A stretch of DNA of 64,000 nucleotides from NCBI RefSeq assembly GCF_004339565.1, contig NZ_SMFZ01000001.1, positions 3,957,099 to 4,021,098 of the forward strand, read 5' to 3'. The notes beneath the pieces are model-generated. The model was not told the origin of the DNA. It ran no database searches and saw nothing but the letters and a program-made list of their open reading frames with translations. This document shows positions 34,597 to 43,079 of the stretch, one piece after another. Positions within the stretch are counted from its first letter, which is position 1. Every line of letters starts with the position of its first letter. This DNA is from Pseudonocardia endophytica. GTDB taxonomy: Bacteria; Actinomycetota; Actinomycetes; Mycobacteriales; Pseudonocardiaceae. Made by a program: the position numbers and the translations under genes.

Positions 34597-34806
34597 TCAG
34601 GGACGTCCGAAGCCGTCGGCGAGGAGGTCGTCGTGGTTCCGGCCGAGGTCGGTGCGACCGCTGGCGAACGAGGCGAACCAGGACGGCGGCCATTCGACGG
34701 CCGGCTGCGTCTGTCGTTGGCGGCGGGCCTCGGCGAGCACGGCTGGGACACGTTCGTCGGGCAGCTCGTCGACCAGCCGCTTCAACTCGTCGCGCTCGGC
34801 GCTCAT
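34597..34806 (-). CDS. Small antitoxin-like protein without adjacent toxin
   Basis: 69 residues from ATG 34806 with GAAGG upstream. Sequence: MSAERDELKRLVDELPDERV, then PAVLAEARRQRQ, ending WPPSWFASFASGRTDLGRNHDDLLADGFGR. The N-terminal 'LxxLVDxLPDExVPxxLxxxR' helix pair followed by a 'SGRTDLGxxHDDLLxxGFGR' end is a layout I associate with antitoxin-like proteins of PIN- or RelE-type pairs; this is recognition by pattern, not proof. The expected toxin gene directly downstream is absent: the next 180 bp have no ORF and then comes the tRNA. Confidence 0.6.
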   Translation of the reverse strand: MSAERDELKRLVDELPDERVPAVLAEARRQRQTQPAVEWPPSWFASFASGRTDLGRNHDDLLADGFGRP

Positions 34807-35005
34807 GCCTTCAAGGATAGCGCCGAGCGCTGGCGCGGAGATTCAACGCGGCGCGTGAGGATCGGCGCTCGGCTGATTGATCACTCGGGCTGCCGTTGCT
34901 CCAGACCGGGAGCTGGCAGCTGTCCAGGCGGCGATCGGTGCCGCCCCCAGGACTCGGGCTCTTCCCGGCTGAGCACACTCGGGCCCGGGAACCTGACGCC
35001 CGTCG

Positions 35006-35371
35006 GTGCGACGTCCGTGCCGGGCGCCCGTCTCACCGACGGCATCTCGTGGCCTGACCGCCCCCGTCGAGATGAACGAGTCCAACTTCGGCCCCGGTTC
35101 GGGCTACGAGAAGTACACGACGACTCTCCCGAAAGCCGGCGGCCGGTTCGTCGCTGTGACGGCGCACTTCGTGAACAACGCGAAAGTTGGCATTGACCTC
35201 ACCTGCAGCCTAGCGATCAACACCAAGCTCATCGACTCGCAACAGTGCAACTTCGACGCCATCGACGACCTCTACAAGATCAAGGGCAACCCGGAGTGCA
35301 ACGACCAGCTCCAGCCGGGCTTCGAGGCCGACATGACGTGGGTATACCTCGTACCCTCGTCCACCCTCTGA
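35006..35371 (+). pseudogene. DUF4352-like extracellular protein fragment
   Basis: The readable part (from about 35072) has ESNFGPGSGYEKYTT, then GGRFVAVTAHFVNNAKVGID and a C-terminal GFEADMTWVYLVPSS, which follows the beta-sandwich pattern of DUF4352 (telokin-like secreted proteins). No signal peptide or lipobox lies in frame. Upstream, the segment TPVGATSVPGARLTDG that would be the preceding strands sits in another frame (~34990-35045), pointing to a frameshift near 35050. Truncated secreted protein remnant, or a short intact protein starting at ATG 35072. Confidence 0.5.
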
Positions 35372-35729
35372 GGTTGAGGCGATCTGAGCGCCGATGATCT
35401 CCGCGTGGCCTCCTTCGTGGCCTCCAATGAGGTCCTACGGTGCTCGCTGTTGTGCACGGTGACCGCCGGAAAGCCTCAACCTGTTCGTCGCGCTCGTCGG
35501 CGCATCGGGTGGCGGGACCAGGGTGCCGCGCAGCAGTTCCGGGAGCCTGAACCCGAACACGATCACGAAGACCCCCAGGCTGATACCTGCCGCGGGGCCG
35601 GCGCCGGTGGTGGTCGGCGGGACACGACATGCCAGCGCCTGCGCACGGCGTCAGCCGGCCGACACTCGACGCGCGGCGAATGTCGTCGTGGGCTGGTAAC
35701 ACGGAGACGGCGCGGGCGAGGTCTCAGCA
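35372..35729. other. Gap of 358 bp without a supported gene
   Basis: On the minus strand an open stretch from 35650 to 35438 (stop 35435-35437) encodes one hydrophobic segment SLGVFVIVFGFRLPELLRG and a polar tail. It has no start codon before that segment. It reads like a fragment of a membrane protein. Nothing else supported. Confidence 0.4.
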
Positions 35730-35969
35730 GTGACGTCGGGGGATCGTCGCCGCGCAGAGCGGCTGTGCAGTGCGATGGAGGCGGAGTTGCGCCGGGTCGG
35801 GGGTGAGGAATTGCTCTCTGACGCCAGGGTCGAAGCCGAGTGGTACGCGGCCCTGTACTTTCACTGGGACGGCAGCGGGCCGGAACCGCTGGTGCGGATA
35901 CGCTCCCGCGCGGACATCCTTTCATTGCGCCTGGAGCGCGCTCGTGGGCTGACCGGAGATCTGGGGTAG
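35730..35969 (+). CDS. Small hypothetical protein
   Basis: 79 residues from GTG 35730. It is hydrophilic with acidic and arginine-rich helices (RRAERLCSAMEAELRRVG, DARVEAEWYAALYFHWDG) and contains a WYAALYFHWD patch. No family recognised. Lacks a clear ribosome site. Codon pattern is plausible but the gene is short and lies in a degraded stretch, so it may not be real. The 159 bp after it (35970-36128) hold nothing I can support. Confidence 0.35.
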   Translation: MTSGDRRRAERLCSAMEAELRRVGGEELLSDARVEAEWYAALYFHWDGSGPEPLVRIRSRADILSLRLERARGLTGDLG

Positions 35970-36128
35970 GTGCCGCCCGACCGGCTCGCCGCGATCGCCG
36001 AACGGAGATAGCGGTCCTCCTCGGCTGAGACCGGTCGATGTACGTCGGGCGAACCGCGGAACCGTGGCGGCCGGGCCCGTGCCGAGCCAGGTCGACCGTG
36101 GTGAGCGCTGGCGGGTTCTGGCGGCGGG

Positions 36129-36848
36129 TCAGGTGGTGACGTCGCTGTCGGTCGGGCTGGTGCACCGCGCAATGTCGGTAAGCCACTTCTTGAGCAGCAC
36201 GGTCTCGGGAATGCCGAGCACGGAGTTGTCGTCCGGTAGATCGAGCAGGGTGGTCGCCGCGTGGCTGGCGTCGGTGCGGCGGGGACCGGGGTGGCCGCCG
36301 GTGACCGCGGCGATGGTCGCTTCACGCATCTCGACGGACAGCTCCGGGTCGGGTTGTGCGGTGACGATCTGGCGCAGGGTGAGGCCGATGTTGGCGGCCA
36401 GGATGTGGGCCGCGGCGCGGTCGGGGTCGACGGCGAGACGCCCGCGGCGGGCGGCCTCGTGCGTGAGTGCGAGCAGGATGGTCGTCGGCCCGCTCTGCGC
36501 TGCGGGGCGGCGTCCGGGGGTGACCTGGCCGTACATCAGCGCGTAGAAGCCGGGGTTGGCGATGCCGAACGCGACGTGGGCGTCCCAGCCGTCGCGGATG
36601 TCCTGGATGGGGTCGCCACTGGACTCGTGCTTCTGCTTGGCGTCGAGGTACTGCTCGAAGCCGTACTCGATGACGGCGTCGAGCAGCCCTTCCTTGTTGC
36701 CGAAGAAGTGGTAGAGCGTGGGAAGGCGGACGCCCACGGCGTCGCAGATCGCGCGGAGCGGGACGGACTCCCCTGGTGATGCTGCGATCAGGTCGGCGGC
36801 GGCGCGCAGCAGGCGATCCCTGGTGCCGCCCGGCTCCTGATCTCCCAC
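36129..36848 (-). CDS. TetR/AcrR-family regulator
   Basis: 239 residues, GTG start at 36848. DNA-binding block TRDRLLRAAADLIAASPGESVPLRAICDAVGVRLPTLYHFFGNKEGLLDAVIEYG (~9-64). The ligand domain (~70-215) includes FGIANPGFYALMYGQVTPGRR and a C-terminal 'LTLRQIVT' helix, as in the TetR_C_33-like group. It lies 128 bp downstream of an SDR gene on the same strand, so they may share a transcript and the TetR may control the AT-rich promoter before the SDR. Confidence 0.87.
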   Translation of the reverse strand: MGDQEPGGTRDRLLRAAADLIAASPGESVPLRAICDAVGVRLPTLYHFFGNKEGLLDAVIEYGFEQYLDAKQKHESSGDPIQDIRDGWDAHVAFGIANPGFYALMYGQVTPGRRPAAQSGPTTILLALTHEAARRGRLAVDPDRAAAHILAANIGLTLRQIVTAQPDPELSVEMREATIAAVTGGHPGPRRTDASHAATTLLDLPDDNSVLGIPETVLLKKWLTDIARCTSPTDSDVTT

Positions 36849-36976
36849 GATCCCACTCTAGGTCGGCCGGACGCGTTCGTGCGTCCGGCGGGGCGGCCGG
36901 CGCGCGCCCGACATGCGCGCACCGGCCGCGGGTGTTCTGCCCGGCCGGCGCGGTCCGCTCTGCCGGCGGGTGTGTC

Positions 36977-37732
36977 TCAGCGGGTGGTGTAACCGCCGTT
37001 GGCGAAGATCGTCTGGCCGGTGATCCACCAGCCCTCGGTCGCGAGGAACCGAACGATCGGAGCGATGTCCTCGATCTGGGTGAGCTGGTTGCCCATGGCC
37101 ATCGACTTGTGGAACTCGACCCGTTCCGGTGTCTCCTGCGGGTAGAAGAACGGCGTGTCCATCGGGCCGGGGGCGACGCTGTTGACCGAGATACCGCGCT
37201 CGGCGAACTCCTTGGCCGCGGCCCGGGTGAAGTGCTCGACCGGGGACTTCCCGCCGGCGTAGGTGGAGTAGCCGTCGGTGAACGCGGCCAGCAGTGCGGT
37301 CACGATGGTGATCACCTTGCCGTTGTCGGCGAGCGTGCGGCCTGCCTCCTTGATGAAGAAGTAGGCGGCCTTGGAGTTGATGTCGAACATCGAGTCGTAC
37401 TCGTCCTCGGTGGTCTCCACGATCGGCTTGCGCAGAACCTTGCCGACGGTGTTGACCGCCACGTCGATCGGGCCCAGGGCTGCGGACGCGTCGGCGAAGA
37501 GCCGCTCGACGTTGGCCGGCACGGTCAGGTCACCGCCGAGGAGCACGCCCCGGCCCCCGGCGACCTCGACCGCCTTGAGCGTCTGCTCGGCTTCCGGGCG
37601 TGACGACTCGGAGTTGTAGTGGATCGCCACGTTCGCCCCGGCCTCGGCGGCCTGGCGGCTGATCAGGCCGCCGAGGTTCTTCCCGCCGGCAGCGACGAGC
37701 ACGTTCTTGCCCTGCAGTGTGTGAGTAGCCAC
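36977..37732 (-). CDS. Short-chain dehydrogenase/reductase
   Basis: 251 residues from GTG 37732, with AGGAGG six bases upstream. Cofactor motif is unusual: VLVAAGGKNLGGLI (11-24) instead of TGxxxGxG. Active site: NTVGK (NNAG equivalent), Ser/Thr region VTALLAAFTDGYS and YSTYAGGKSPVEHF with Tyr-x3-Lys, then SVNSVAPGPMDTPFF. The YN-S-x-S-R-PEAEQ segment after strand 2 suggests NADP preference. Oxidoreductase of unknown substrate. The first glycine motif suggests a divergent branch. Probable operon with the TetR gene downstream. Confidence 0.88.
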   Translation of the reverse strand: MATHTLQGKNVLVAAGGKNLGGLISRQAAEAGANVAIHYNSESSRPEAEQTLKAVEVAGGRGVLLGGDLTVPANVERLFADASAALGPIDVAVNTVGKVLRKPIVETTEDEYDSMFDINSKAAYFFIKEAGRTLADNGKVITIVTALLAAFTDGYSTYAGGKSPVEHFTRAAAKEFAERGISVNSVAPGPMDTPFFYPQETPERVEFHKSMAMGNQLTQIEDIAPIVRFLATEGWWITGQTIFANGGYTTR

Positions 37733-37736
37733 GACT

Positions 37737-37781
37737 TCCTCCTATATCAAGTGACTACCAAGCTGTATCAGCTATATATAG
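37737..37781 (-). promoter_or_regulatory. AT-rich promoter/operator before the SDR gene
   Basis: Contains the ten-base palindrome CTATATATAG (37772-37781), overlapping AGCT-GTATC-AGCT (37761-37773), and the ribosome site AGGAGG (37738-37743). It is the most AT-rich spot in this part of the window. A TetR-type operator is plausible given the downstream TetR gene. The following 190 bp (37783-37973) hold no supported gene. Confidence 0.45.
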
Positions 37782-37973
37782 CCCGTGTCGAGTGCGCTCT
37801 CGCGACACGGTCGACTCGACGTACGCCGCAGGTGACGGGTCGGCCCGCCGGTCGGCAGCGATGCTCGACCGGGCCGGAGGCGTGAGCCACTCCTCCCCCG
37901 GTTCCCTCGTCCTGGCCGCAAGCGGGGCAAGCGTGGCATCGCGAAGCGACGCCGGAGGCGGCTCTCGTGGCCG

Positions 37974-38459
37974 TCAGCGCGGCGTGGATGATCGCGGTCG
38001 AGTGGATGCGACGGGTGTTCCCGATGCCGCGAACCGGCACCGCAGGGAGAACGCCCGCGCCGTAGGCCCGTACGTCCTGAGGTGGCTGAGTCGCCGTGTC
38101 GCGTCGTTCGCGGTCGGTCGATCACCGGAGGTCACCCACCACAGCACCGTGGACGGCTGGCGGGTCTTGTCGAACCAGCGTTCCCGCTGCCGCAGGAAGT
38201 GGCCATGTCGGCTGCGGTAGACGAACTCGTGCAGTGATCTGTAGTCACGCCAGACCGAGAGGTTGAGGAACGCTGGTCCGGTGCCTTCTCGAATGACGCA
38301 GAGGCCGTGATCGTCGCCTGTCTGGAGGCGCCAGACGAAGCCGTCGCTGTGTTCGGCGAGGTGGTGGATCGGCGCGAGCGCGGTAACGAATCCGCGCATC
38401 GCCGGGTCGTCGAGCGGTGCGCGCAGGCTGGCGACGTTGGCCTGTGCGAGTTCGGGCAC
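37974..38459 (-). CDS. DUF3291-domain protein
   Basis: 161 residues from GTG 38459. PELAQANVASLRAPLDDPAMRGFVTALAPIHHLAEHSDGFVWRLQ is the DUF3291 start, followed by FLNLSVWRDYRSLHEFVYRSRHGHFLRQRERWF and ATRRLSHLRTYGPTARAFSL. The fold belongs to the dimeric alpha/beta barrel group (like EthD/ABM), often small-molecule enzymes or heme-binding, but no reaction is established for DUF3291. The last ~20 residues are a divergent basic tail. It stands alone on this strand. Confidence 0.8.
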   Translation of the reverse strand: MPELAQANVASLRAPLDDPAMRGFVTALAPIHHLAEHSDGFVWRLQTGDDHGLCVIREGTGPAFLNLSVWRDYRSLHEFVYRSRHGHFLRQRERWFDKTRQPSTVLWWVTSGDRPTANDATRRLSHLRTYGPTARAFSLRCRFAASGTPVASTRPRSSTPR

Positions 38460-38800
38460 GCTGGCAGAGTACGGCCGGCCGGCCGTGATCGACCGTGTTC
38501 GGATTCGCTCAGTGATCCGGCGGCGCCCTTGGTCTTCCTGGAGCCGGATTCGGCAACGGCTGGAGGGCCGGCCGGGTTCCACTCGTGCATGCTCGTCGGA
38601 CTGGGCACCGCTCTTCGAAGAGCAGGGCGCCGAGTAGCAGGCCGCGCTCCGGTAGCTGCGCCTGCGCCCGCGCGCCGAACGACACGCGACCGCTCTCCAG
38701 GAAGCGATACCCGCTCGCCGAGCTCCGGCTGAGCCCGTATCGCAAGCCCGAGATCATCCGTTATGCCCTCGCATACCCCTTCGTGGCCGAAAGGCGTCTC
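38460..38800. other. Gap of 341 bp without a supported gene
   Basis: Lies between the divergent DUF3291 and lipoprotein genes. Open frames exist on both strands but they are short, arginine-rich and have no recognisable domain or ribosome site. I see no strong dyad. It should contain the two promoters. Confidence 0.5.
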
Positions 38801-39169
38801 ATGCGTATCGCACTCGTCCCCATCGCTGCCGTAGCTCTGGCCGTCGTCACCGGTTGTGGAGGCGGAGGCACCGAAGCGCCGTCCACCGTCACGGTGACCG
38901 CGCCCCCGGCGGCAGCTGCAGCACCGACGACATCGGCTCCTGCGCCCGCCCAACAGCTCCAGATCCCGGAGGTCGACGGCAAGAACGGCGCGATCGCGCT
39001 GGACGAGCTGCGTCAGGCCGGGTTCACGAAGGTGGAGCCCGCTTCGCGCGACGAGAAGGACCGGTTCGTCGTCAACCCGGCGAACTGGACCGTCACCAAG
39101 ATCGAGCCGGGCGCCGGAGAGACGGTGTCCTCCGACTCGACGGTCGTCGTCACGATGACCAAGGAGTAG
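38801..39169 (+). CDS. Secreted lipoprotein with PASTA-like domain
   Basis: 122 residues. Type II signal MRIALVPIAAVALAVVTGC with the lipidated Cys19 after VTG, then a Thr/Pro/Ala linker (~25-48). Residues ~50-122 resemble one PASTA repeat: QIPEVDGKNGAIALDELRQAGF ... VTKIEPGAGETVSSDSTVVVTMTK. PASTA domains bind peptidoglycan pieces or beta-lactams in kinases and PBPs; a free lipoprotein form would sit on the outer face of the membrane. Function unknown. It is not linked to a kinase here. Confidence 0.82.
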   Translation: MRIALVPIAAVALAVVTGCGGGGTEAPSTVTVTAPPAAAAAPTTSAPAPAQQLQIPEVDGKNGAIALDELRQAGFTKVEPASRDEKDRFVVNPANWTVTKIEPGAGETVSSDSTVVVTMTKE

Positions 39170-39316
39170 GTTCAGCACTGCCTGACGAGGCCGACCGGGT
39201 CGCAAGCGAGCCGCGGAGTAGCCGACGTCGGAGGCGTTCTGCCGTCCTCGGTTCATCGACTCCTTCGCCGCGGACGTCTTCGGTCGCAGCGTGGACAAGG
39301 GCCAGACCGGGACGCT

Positions 39317-39937
39317 CTACCTGGTCGTCGACCCGGTCCTGGGCTCGCCCGTGGCGGCGGCCTTCCTGCGGGCCCGGGACGCGCGCAGGTTGACCGCGTT
39401 CCCGCAGATCCGGACGTTGTGCCAGGCGCCGCTGTTGTTGCGCGAGCGGTCGTAGAACGCGACCGCGCAGCGCTCGTTGCGGCACGTCTTCAGCCGGCGC
39501 CAGGTGTCCGCCCGCTGCGCCTCGAGGACCTCGATCAGGATCCAGCTCACGGCCGTCCGCCACTCCTGACCACGCGGTGCCAGCGCGACCGTCCCGTCGG
39601 CGCCCAGCGACAGGGCGATCGGCGCGGTGCGCAGCTCGGGCCCACCGGCCTGGTCCGGGCCGGCCGCCACGCTCCGCAGGTCGGAACGGAGTGCCTGCAG
39701 TTCGTCGAGCCCCCGCTGGTCCAGGGCGACGTGCGGTGCCGGCCGCCCGGTCGCCTCCGCCCAGTCGGCGCACGCGGCATCCAGCCAGGGCTGGGCCTGC
39801 TCCAGCGACGACAGGAGGTCCGGCTGGCGCGGACGTCCGGCGGGGATCGTGTTCATCAGGTCCTGTACGAGAGCCAGGCCGCCGTCGGCCGGTACGCAGT
39901 CGTAGCGTGACGTGGCGGTCCAGGACATGGACCTCAT
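39317..39937 (-). CDS. CGNR zinc-finger (ABATE/CGNR) regulator
   Basis: 206 residues from ATG 39937 (ATG 39928 also possible). The N-terminal half is the ABATE-type stress domain (GLALVQDLMNTIPAGRPRQPDLL). The C-terminal CGNR finger is seen as Cys152, Cys157 and Cys178 in CRNERCAVAFYDRSRNNSG and VRICGNAVNLRASRAR. Such proteins are thought to be DNA-binding regulators. It is divergent from the haloalkane dehalogenase with a 56-bp gap, so it may control that gene. Confidence 0.85.
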   Translation of the reverse strand: MRSMSWTATSRYDCVPADGGLALVQDLMNTIPAGRPRQPDLLSSLEQAQPWLDAACADWAEATGRPAPHVALDQRGLDELQALRSDLRSVAAGPDQAGGPELRTAPIALSLGADGTVALAPRGQEWRTAVSWILIEVLEAQRADTWRRLKTCRNERCAVAFYDRSRNNSGAWHNVRICGNAVNLRASRARRKAAATGEPRTGSTTR

Positions 39938-39993
39938 GATACGGGCGACGTACCCTACATCCATTCGAGTATGTCGAGGATCGGAGCGGCCTC

Positions 39994-40881
39994 GTGGGCG
40001 AGTGGTCGAAGCAGTACGTCGAGGTCGAGGGCCGCCGGATGGCCTACGTCGAGTTCGGCGGAGGCGATCCGATCGTGTTCCTGCACGGGAACCCGACGTC
40101 GTCGTTCCTCTGGCGGCACATCGCGCCGGGCCTGGCCGCGCACGGGCGCTGCATCGTGCCCGACCTGATCGGCATGGGCGACTCCGAGAAGCTGCCGGAC
40201 AGCGGGCCGGGCTCGTACCGGTTCGTCGAGCACCGTCGCTACCTCGACGCGTTGCTCGAGCAGCTCGGCGTCCGGGGGAACGTCGTCCTCGTGGTGCACG
40301 ACTGGGGGTCCGCGCTCGGCTTCGACTGGGCCCGTCGACATCCGGGCGCCGTGGCCGGCATCGCCTACATGGAGGCGATCGTCTGCTCGATGAGCATCGA
40401 GGAGTGGGGACCGCGGGCGATCTTCGAGGCGATGCGGTCGCCGGATGGTGAACGGATGGTTCTGCAGAACAACGTGTTCGTCGAGCGCATCCTGCCGCGA
40501 TCGATCCAGCGCACGCTGACCGACGACGAGATGGCCGAGTACCGGCGCCCGTATCTGACCCCGGGGGAGGACCGGCGGCCCACGCTCACCTGGCCGCGGC
40601 AGATCCCCTTCGACGGGGAGCCCGCGGACGTCGTCGGGATCGTCGACGACTACAGCGCGTTCCTCGCGACCTCACCGATCCCGAAACTGTTCGTGAACGC
40701 CGAGCCCGGCGCCATCCTGAACGGACGAGTCCGCGAGGTCTGCCGCGCCTGGCCGAACCAGATCGAGGTGACCGTGCCCGGCATCCACTTCGTCCAGGAG
40801 GACTCCCCTGCCGCGATCACCGACGCGCTGCTGAGCTGGCTCCCGCTCGTTCGGGCCGGAACCGCGGCGGCCGAGGGATAG
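39994..40881 (+). CDS. dhaA: Haloalkane dehalogenase (HLD-II type)
   Basis: 295 residues, GTG start. All catalytic residues can be placed: HGNPTSS (31-37) with halide-binding Asn33, nucleophile Asp103 and Trp104 in VVHDWGSALGF, acid Glu127 in AYMEAIV, base His265 in VPGIHFVQEDSP. The Asn-Trp halide pair and the Glu in 'YMEAIV' mark the HLD-II/LinB-DhaA group (hydrolytic removal of halide from alkyl halides). 'PTLTWPRQIPFDGEPADV' is the cap exit region of the family. Length is typical. It may be under the divergent CGNR regulator. Confidence 0.92.
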   Translation: MGEWSKQYVEVEGRRMAYVEFGGGDPIVFLHGNPTSSFLWRHIAPGLAAHGRCIVPDLIGMGDSEKLPDSGPGSYRFVEHRRYLDALLEQLGVRGNVVLVVHDWGSALGFDWARRHPGAVAGIAYMEAIVCSMSIEEWGPRAIFEAMRSPDGERMVLQNNVFVERILPRSIQRTLTDDEMAEYRRPYLTPGEDRRPTLTWPRQIPFDGEPADVVGIVDDYSAFLATSPIPKLFVNAEPGAILNGRVREVCRAWPNQIEVTVPGIHFVQEDSPAAITDALLSWLPLVRAGTAAAEG

Positions 40882-40882
40882 A

Positions 40883-41017
40883 TCAGTTCCGACGGACCCA
40901 CAACCACGCGATCGACCCGGCCAGGAACAGGATCGCGCCGACCGTCCAGATCGGCGACGACTCGACGACGAACCCCGCGACCACCAGCAGGATCCCGACG
41001 AGCGCGACGACGTGCAC
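40883..41017 (-). CDS. Very small membrane protein (DUF6131-like)
   Basis: 44 residues from GTG 41017, with GGGGAG six bases before. It consists of VALVGILLVVAGFVVESSPIW and TVGAILFLAGSIAWLWVRRN: two hydrophobic helices with a Trp/Arg end, the pattern of DUF6131 proteins. Four bases separate it from the transglycosylase stop, so it is the last gene of that transcript. It converges on the dehalogenase with one base between stops. Confidence 0.65.
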   Translation of the reverse strand: MHVVALVGILLVVAGFVVESSPIWTVGAILFLAGSIAWLWVRRN

Positions 41018-41021
41018 CGCG

Positions 41022-42161
41022 CTACTCCCCGTTCTTGATCATGTCGGCGACGTCGGACGGCATCGTCCGGCACGACCCCGACCCGTCGGGCTGCTGGGAC
41101 GCGGGCTCGGTGAGCCCGAGCCTGCGGGCGAGCTCCAGGTCGCCTCCGTTCTGCGCGATCTCGTACGCGACCGCGTCCCGCGCCCCGCGGATCTTCTTGA
41201 GCTCGTACCAGCCGTCGGGGTCGTTCGGGTTCATGTCGATGCCGCCGCCGGGCGCCCGGTGCGTGTGGATCGGCCCCGGGAGCACGCCCATGAGCTGCGC
41301 GGACTCGTCCTTCGTCAGGCGGTCCGGTGCGTGGTCGAAGTAGTACCAGGACGCGTCGCAGACTCCGTACAGGTGCGGTCCGAACTGCGCGACGTTCAGG
41401 TACAGCTCCAGCACGCGCTGCTTGGACACCGCGTGCACGAGCTGCTCGGCGAGGATCGCGTCCAGCCCCTTGCGCAGCGGGTCCTGGCTCGACCACAGGA
41501 GCAGGTTCTTGCTCAGCTGTTCCGGGATCGGCGAACCGGCCGGGTCCTTGTGCCCGCCGGCGAACGCGATCCCGCGGGCGGCGAACCCCGACCAGTCCAG
41601 CCCGGTGAAGCGGTCCGGCAGCTCGGCGTCCTCGTGCGCGAGCGTCGCGTTGACCATGTAGAGGTTGACGTACTCGAGGTCGACATGGTCGTTGATGAAC
41701 GAGCCGCCGGCCAGCATGTACGTGGTGAACGGCGGGTCGAACGCGCCCAGCGACAGGAAGTAGGCCTCGGCGGCGCCGTCGAACAACAGCCCGATCAGCA
41801 GCGTCCACACGAGGATGCGCCGCGCGCGACCGCGCCGTGTCGTCGACGTCCGCGGCGGCGACCGGAACCGTCGGACGCGTCGTCGCAGCAGGGAACGGAG
41901 CCGGTCGATGCCGTCCCACGAACGCCGGCTCGGGCGGGGCGGAGCGACCGGATCCGGGTAGACGACCGGCGGCGGGGCGCCACGCAGCGGTGATCCCGGG
42001 CGCGGACCGCGGTTCAGCGATCCGCGCGGCGGTGGGCCCGGTCGAACATCCGGGCGGGGTGCGCGGGGCGGTGGCGGGCCGATCGGCGGTGTCCGGCGAC
42101 GGGGCGGCAGACCTCCCGGCGGTGCGCCGGGAGGCATCCGTCGGTCGCGTCGATCAGACAC
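41022..42161 (-). CDS. GT51-family peptidoglycan transglycosylase, atypical motifs
   Basis: 379 residues; GTG 42161 or ATG 42137. The N-terminal ~105 residues are Pro/Arg-rich and cytoplasmic, one membrane helix follows (ILVWTLLIGLLFDGAAEAYFL), then a GT51 domain without transpeptidase. Motif 1 is HEDAELPDRFTGLDW (catalytic Glu kept, FxxH histidine missing); motif 2 is GSPIPEQLSKNLLLW in place of GxSTITQQLxKNL; RKGLDAILAEQL and VLELYLNVAQFG match motifs 3-4. Likely a monofunctional glycan polymerase, but the altered motif 2 makes activity uncertain. Co-transcribed with the 44-residue membrane protein. Confidence 0.82.
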   Translation of the reverse strand: MSDRRDRRMPPGAPPGGLPPRRRTPPIGPPPPRAPRPDVRPGPPPRGSLNRGPRPGSPLRGAPPPVVYPDPVAPPRPSRRSWDGIDRLRSLLRRRVRRFRSPPRTSTTRRGRARRILVWTLLIGLLFDGAAEAYFLSLGAFDPPFTTYMLAGGSFINDHVDLEYVNLYMVNATLAHEDAELPDRFTGLDWSGFAARGIAFAGGHKDPAGSPIPEQLSKNLLLWSSQDPLRKGLDAILAEQLVHAVSKQRVLELYLNVAQFGPHLYGVCDASWYYFDHAPDRLTKDESAQLMGVLPGPIHTHRAPGGGIDMNPNDPDGWYELKKIRGARDAVAYEIAQNGGDLELARRLGLTEPASQQPDGSGSCRTMPSDVADMIKNGE

Positions 42162-42284
42162 CCGATCGGCTTGCTCTCGCCGGCACGATCCTCGAATCTA
42201 CCGACCCCGGCGGACGCCGTTTCGCGCAGGCCGTGCCGGCGATCCGTCCGGGCAGGTCACGCGCGGTGCCACCGCCACGGCCCG

Positions 42285-43079
42285 TCAGGATGTCGCCGCG
42301 GCCACGCGTCGGACCAGGTCACGGACGGTTTCGAGCGTCTCGTCCGGATGGTCCAGTTGCAGGTTGTGCATGGCCCCGGGCCATGAGACGAGCTCCGCCC
42401 CGAGTGCCTGCGCGACCCGGGTGTGGGAACGCCGGATGGAGTTCGACGGCTTCCGGTCGGCCGTGACGACCACCGCCGGGATGTGGCGGGGCAGATCCGA
42501 CTCGCGCATCCCGGCCGACAGCTCGGTGATGCCGTGGACCGAGCGGGCGAGCCTCGGGAGGTCCAGGTCGCCGATCTTCCGGTGGGCCGCCTCGCAGTCC
42601 GGACGCAGTGTGAGCTTGGCGCGCTGGCGGGCGAAGGACCGACCGAGCGAGGCCGACAGGAGTCGCCGCAACACGGTGACCCGGCACAACCTCTCGGTCA
42701 GGCGCATGGAGCGTTCGAGGCGCGCGCAACCGCTTGCGTCGTTGACCGGGGTCGGGTCGAGCAGGACCACGCCGGCGAGGACGTCGGGGTGGTCGCGGGC
42801 CAGCAGCGTCGCGACGCCGCCGCCGAGGCTCTGCCCGACCACGACGACCGGGCCGAGGCCCAGCTCGCCGATCAGCGACGCCAGGTACGACGGGGCGTCG
42901 GCGAGCGATCCGTCCACGGTGGACGTTCCGGTGCCGGGCCGGTCGTGCAGGATCACGCGGCAACCGGGATCGGCGACCAGGCCCTCGACGAGGCCGGGGA
43001 AGAACCCGTCGACCTCCTCGGCGCCGCCGGGAAGCAGCATCACGGGCGGTCCGGAGTCTCCGACGACGCGGGTGGGCAT
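42285..43079 (-). CDS. Alpha/beta hydrolase
   Basis: 264 residues. LLPGGAEEVDGFFPGLVEGL gives the oxyanion loop, then HDRPGTGTS, nucleophile Ser84 in VVGQSLGGGVATLLA and histidine in GAMHNLQLDHPDETLE near the end; the acid is probably the Asp in VVVTADRKPSNS. Serine esterase/lipase-type catalytic triad complete. Substrate not predictable. It stands alone, divergent from the siderophore-interacting protein gene. Confidence 0.85.
   Translation of the reverse strand: MPTRVVGDSGPPVMLLPGGAEEVDGFFPGLVEGLVADPGCRVILHDRPGTGTSTVDGSLADAPSYLASLIGELGLGPVVVVGQSLGGGVATLLARDHPDVLAGVVLLDPTPVNDASGCARLERSMRLTERLCRVTVLRRLLSASLGRSFARQRAKLTLRPDCEAAHRKIGDLDLPRLARSVHGITELSAGMRESDLPRHIPAVVVTADRKPSNSIRRSHTRVAQALGAELVSWPGAMHNLQLDHPDETLETVRDLVRRVAAATS

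Noticed and set aside
35435..35650. A small membrane protein on the minus strand.
   Set aside because: One good hydrophobic segment but no start codon before it; recorded only as a gap note.
34390..39316. attL/attR pair of a mobile element at tRNA-Thr.
   Set aside because: I could not find a second copy of the tRNA 3' end, and no integrase gene is present.
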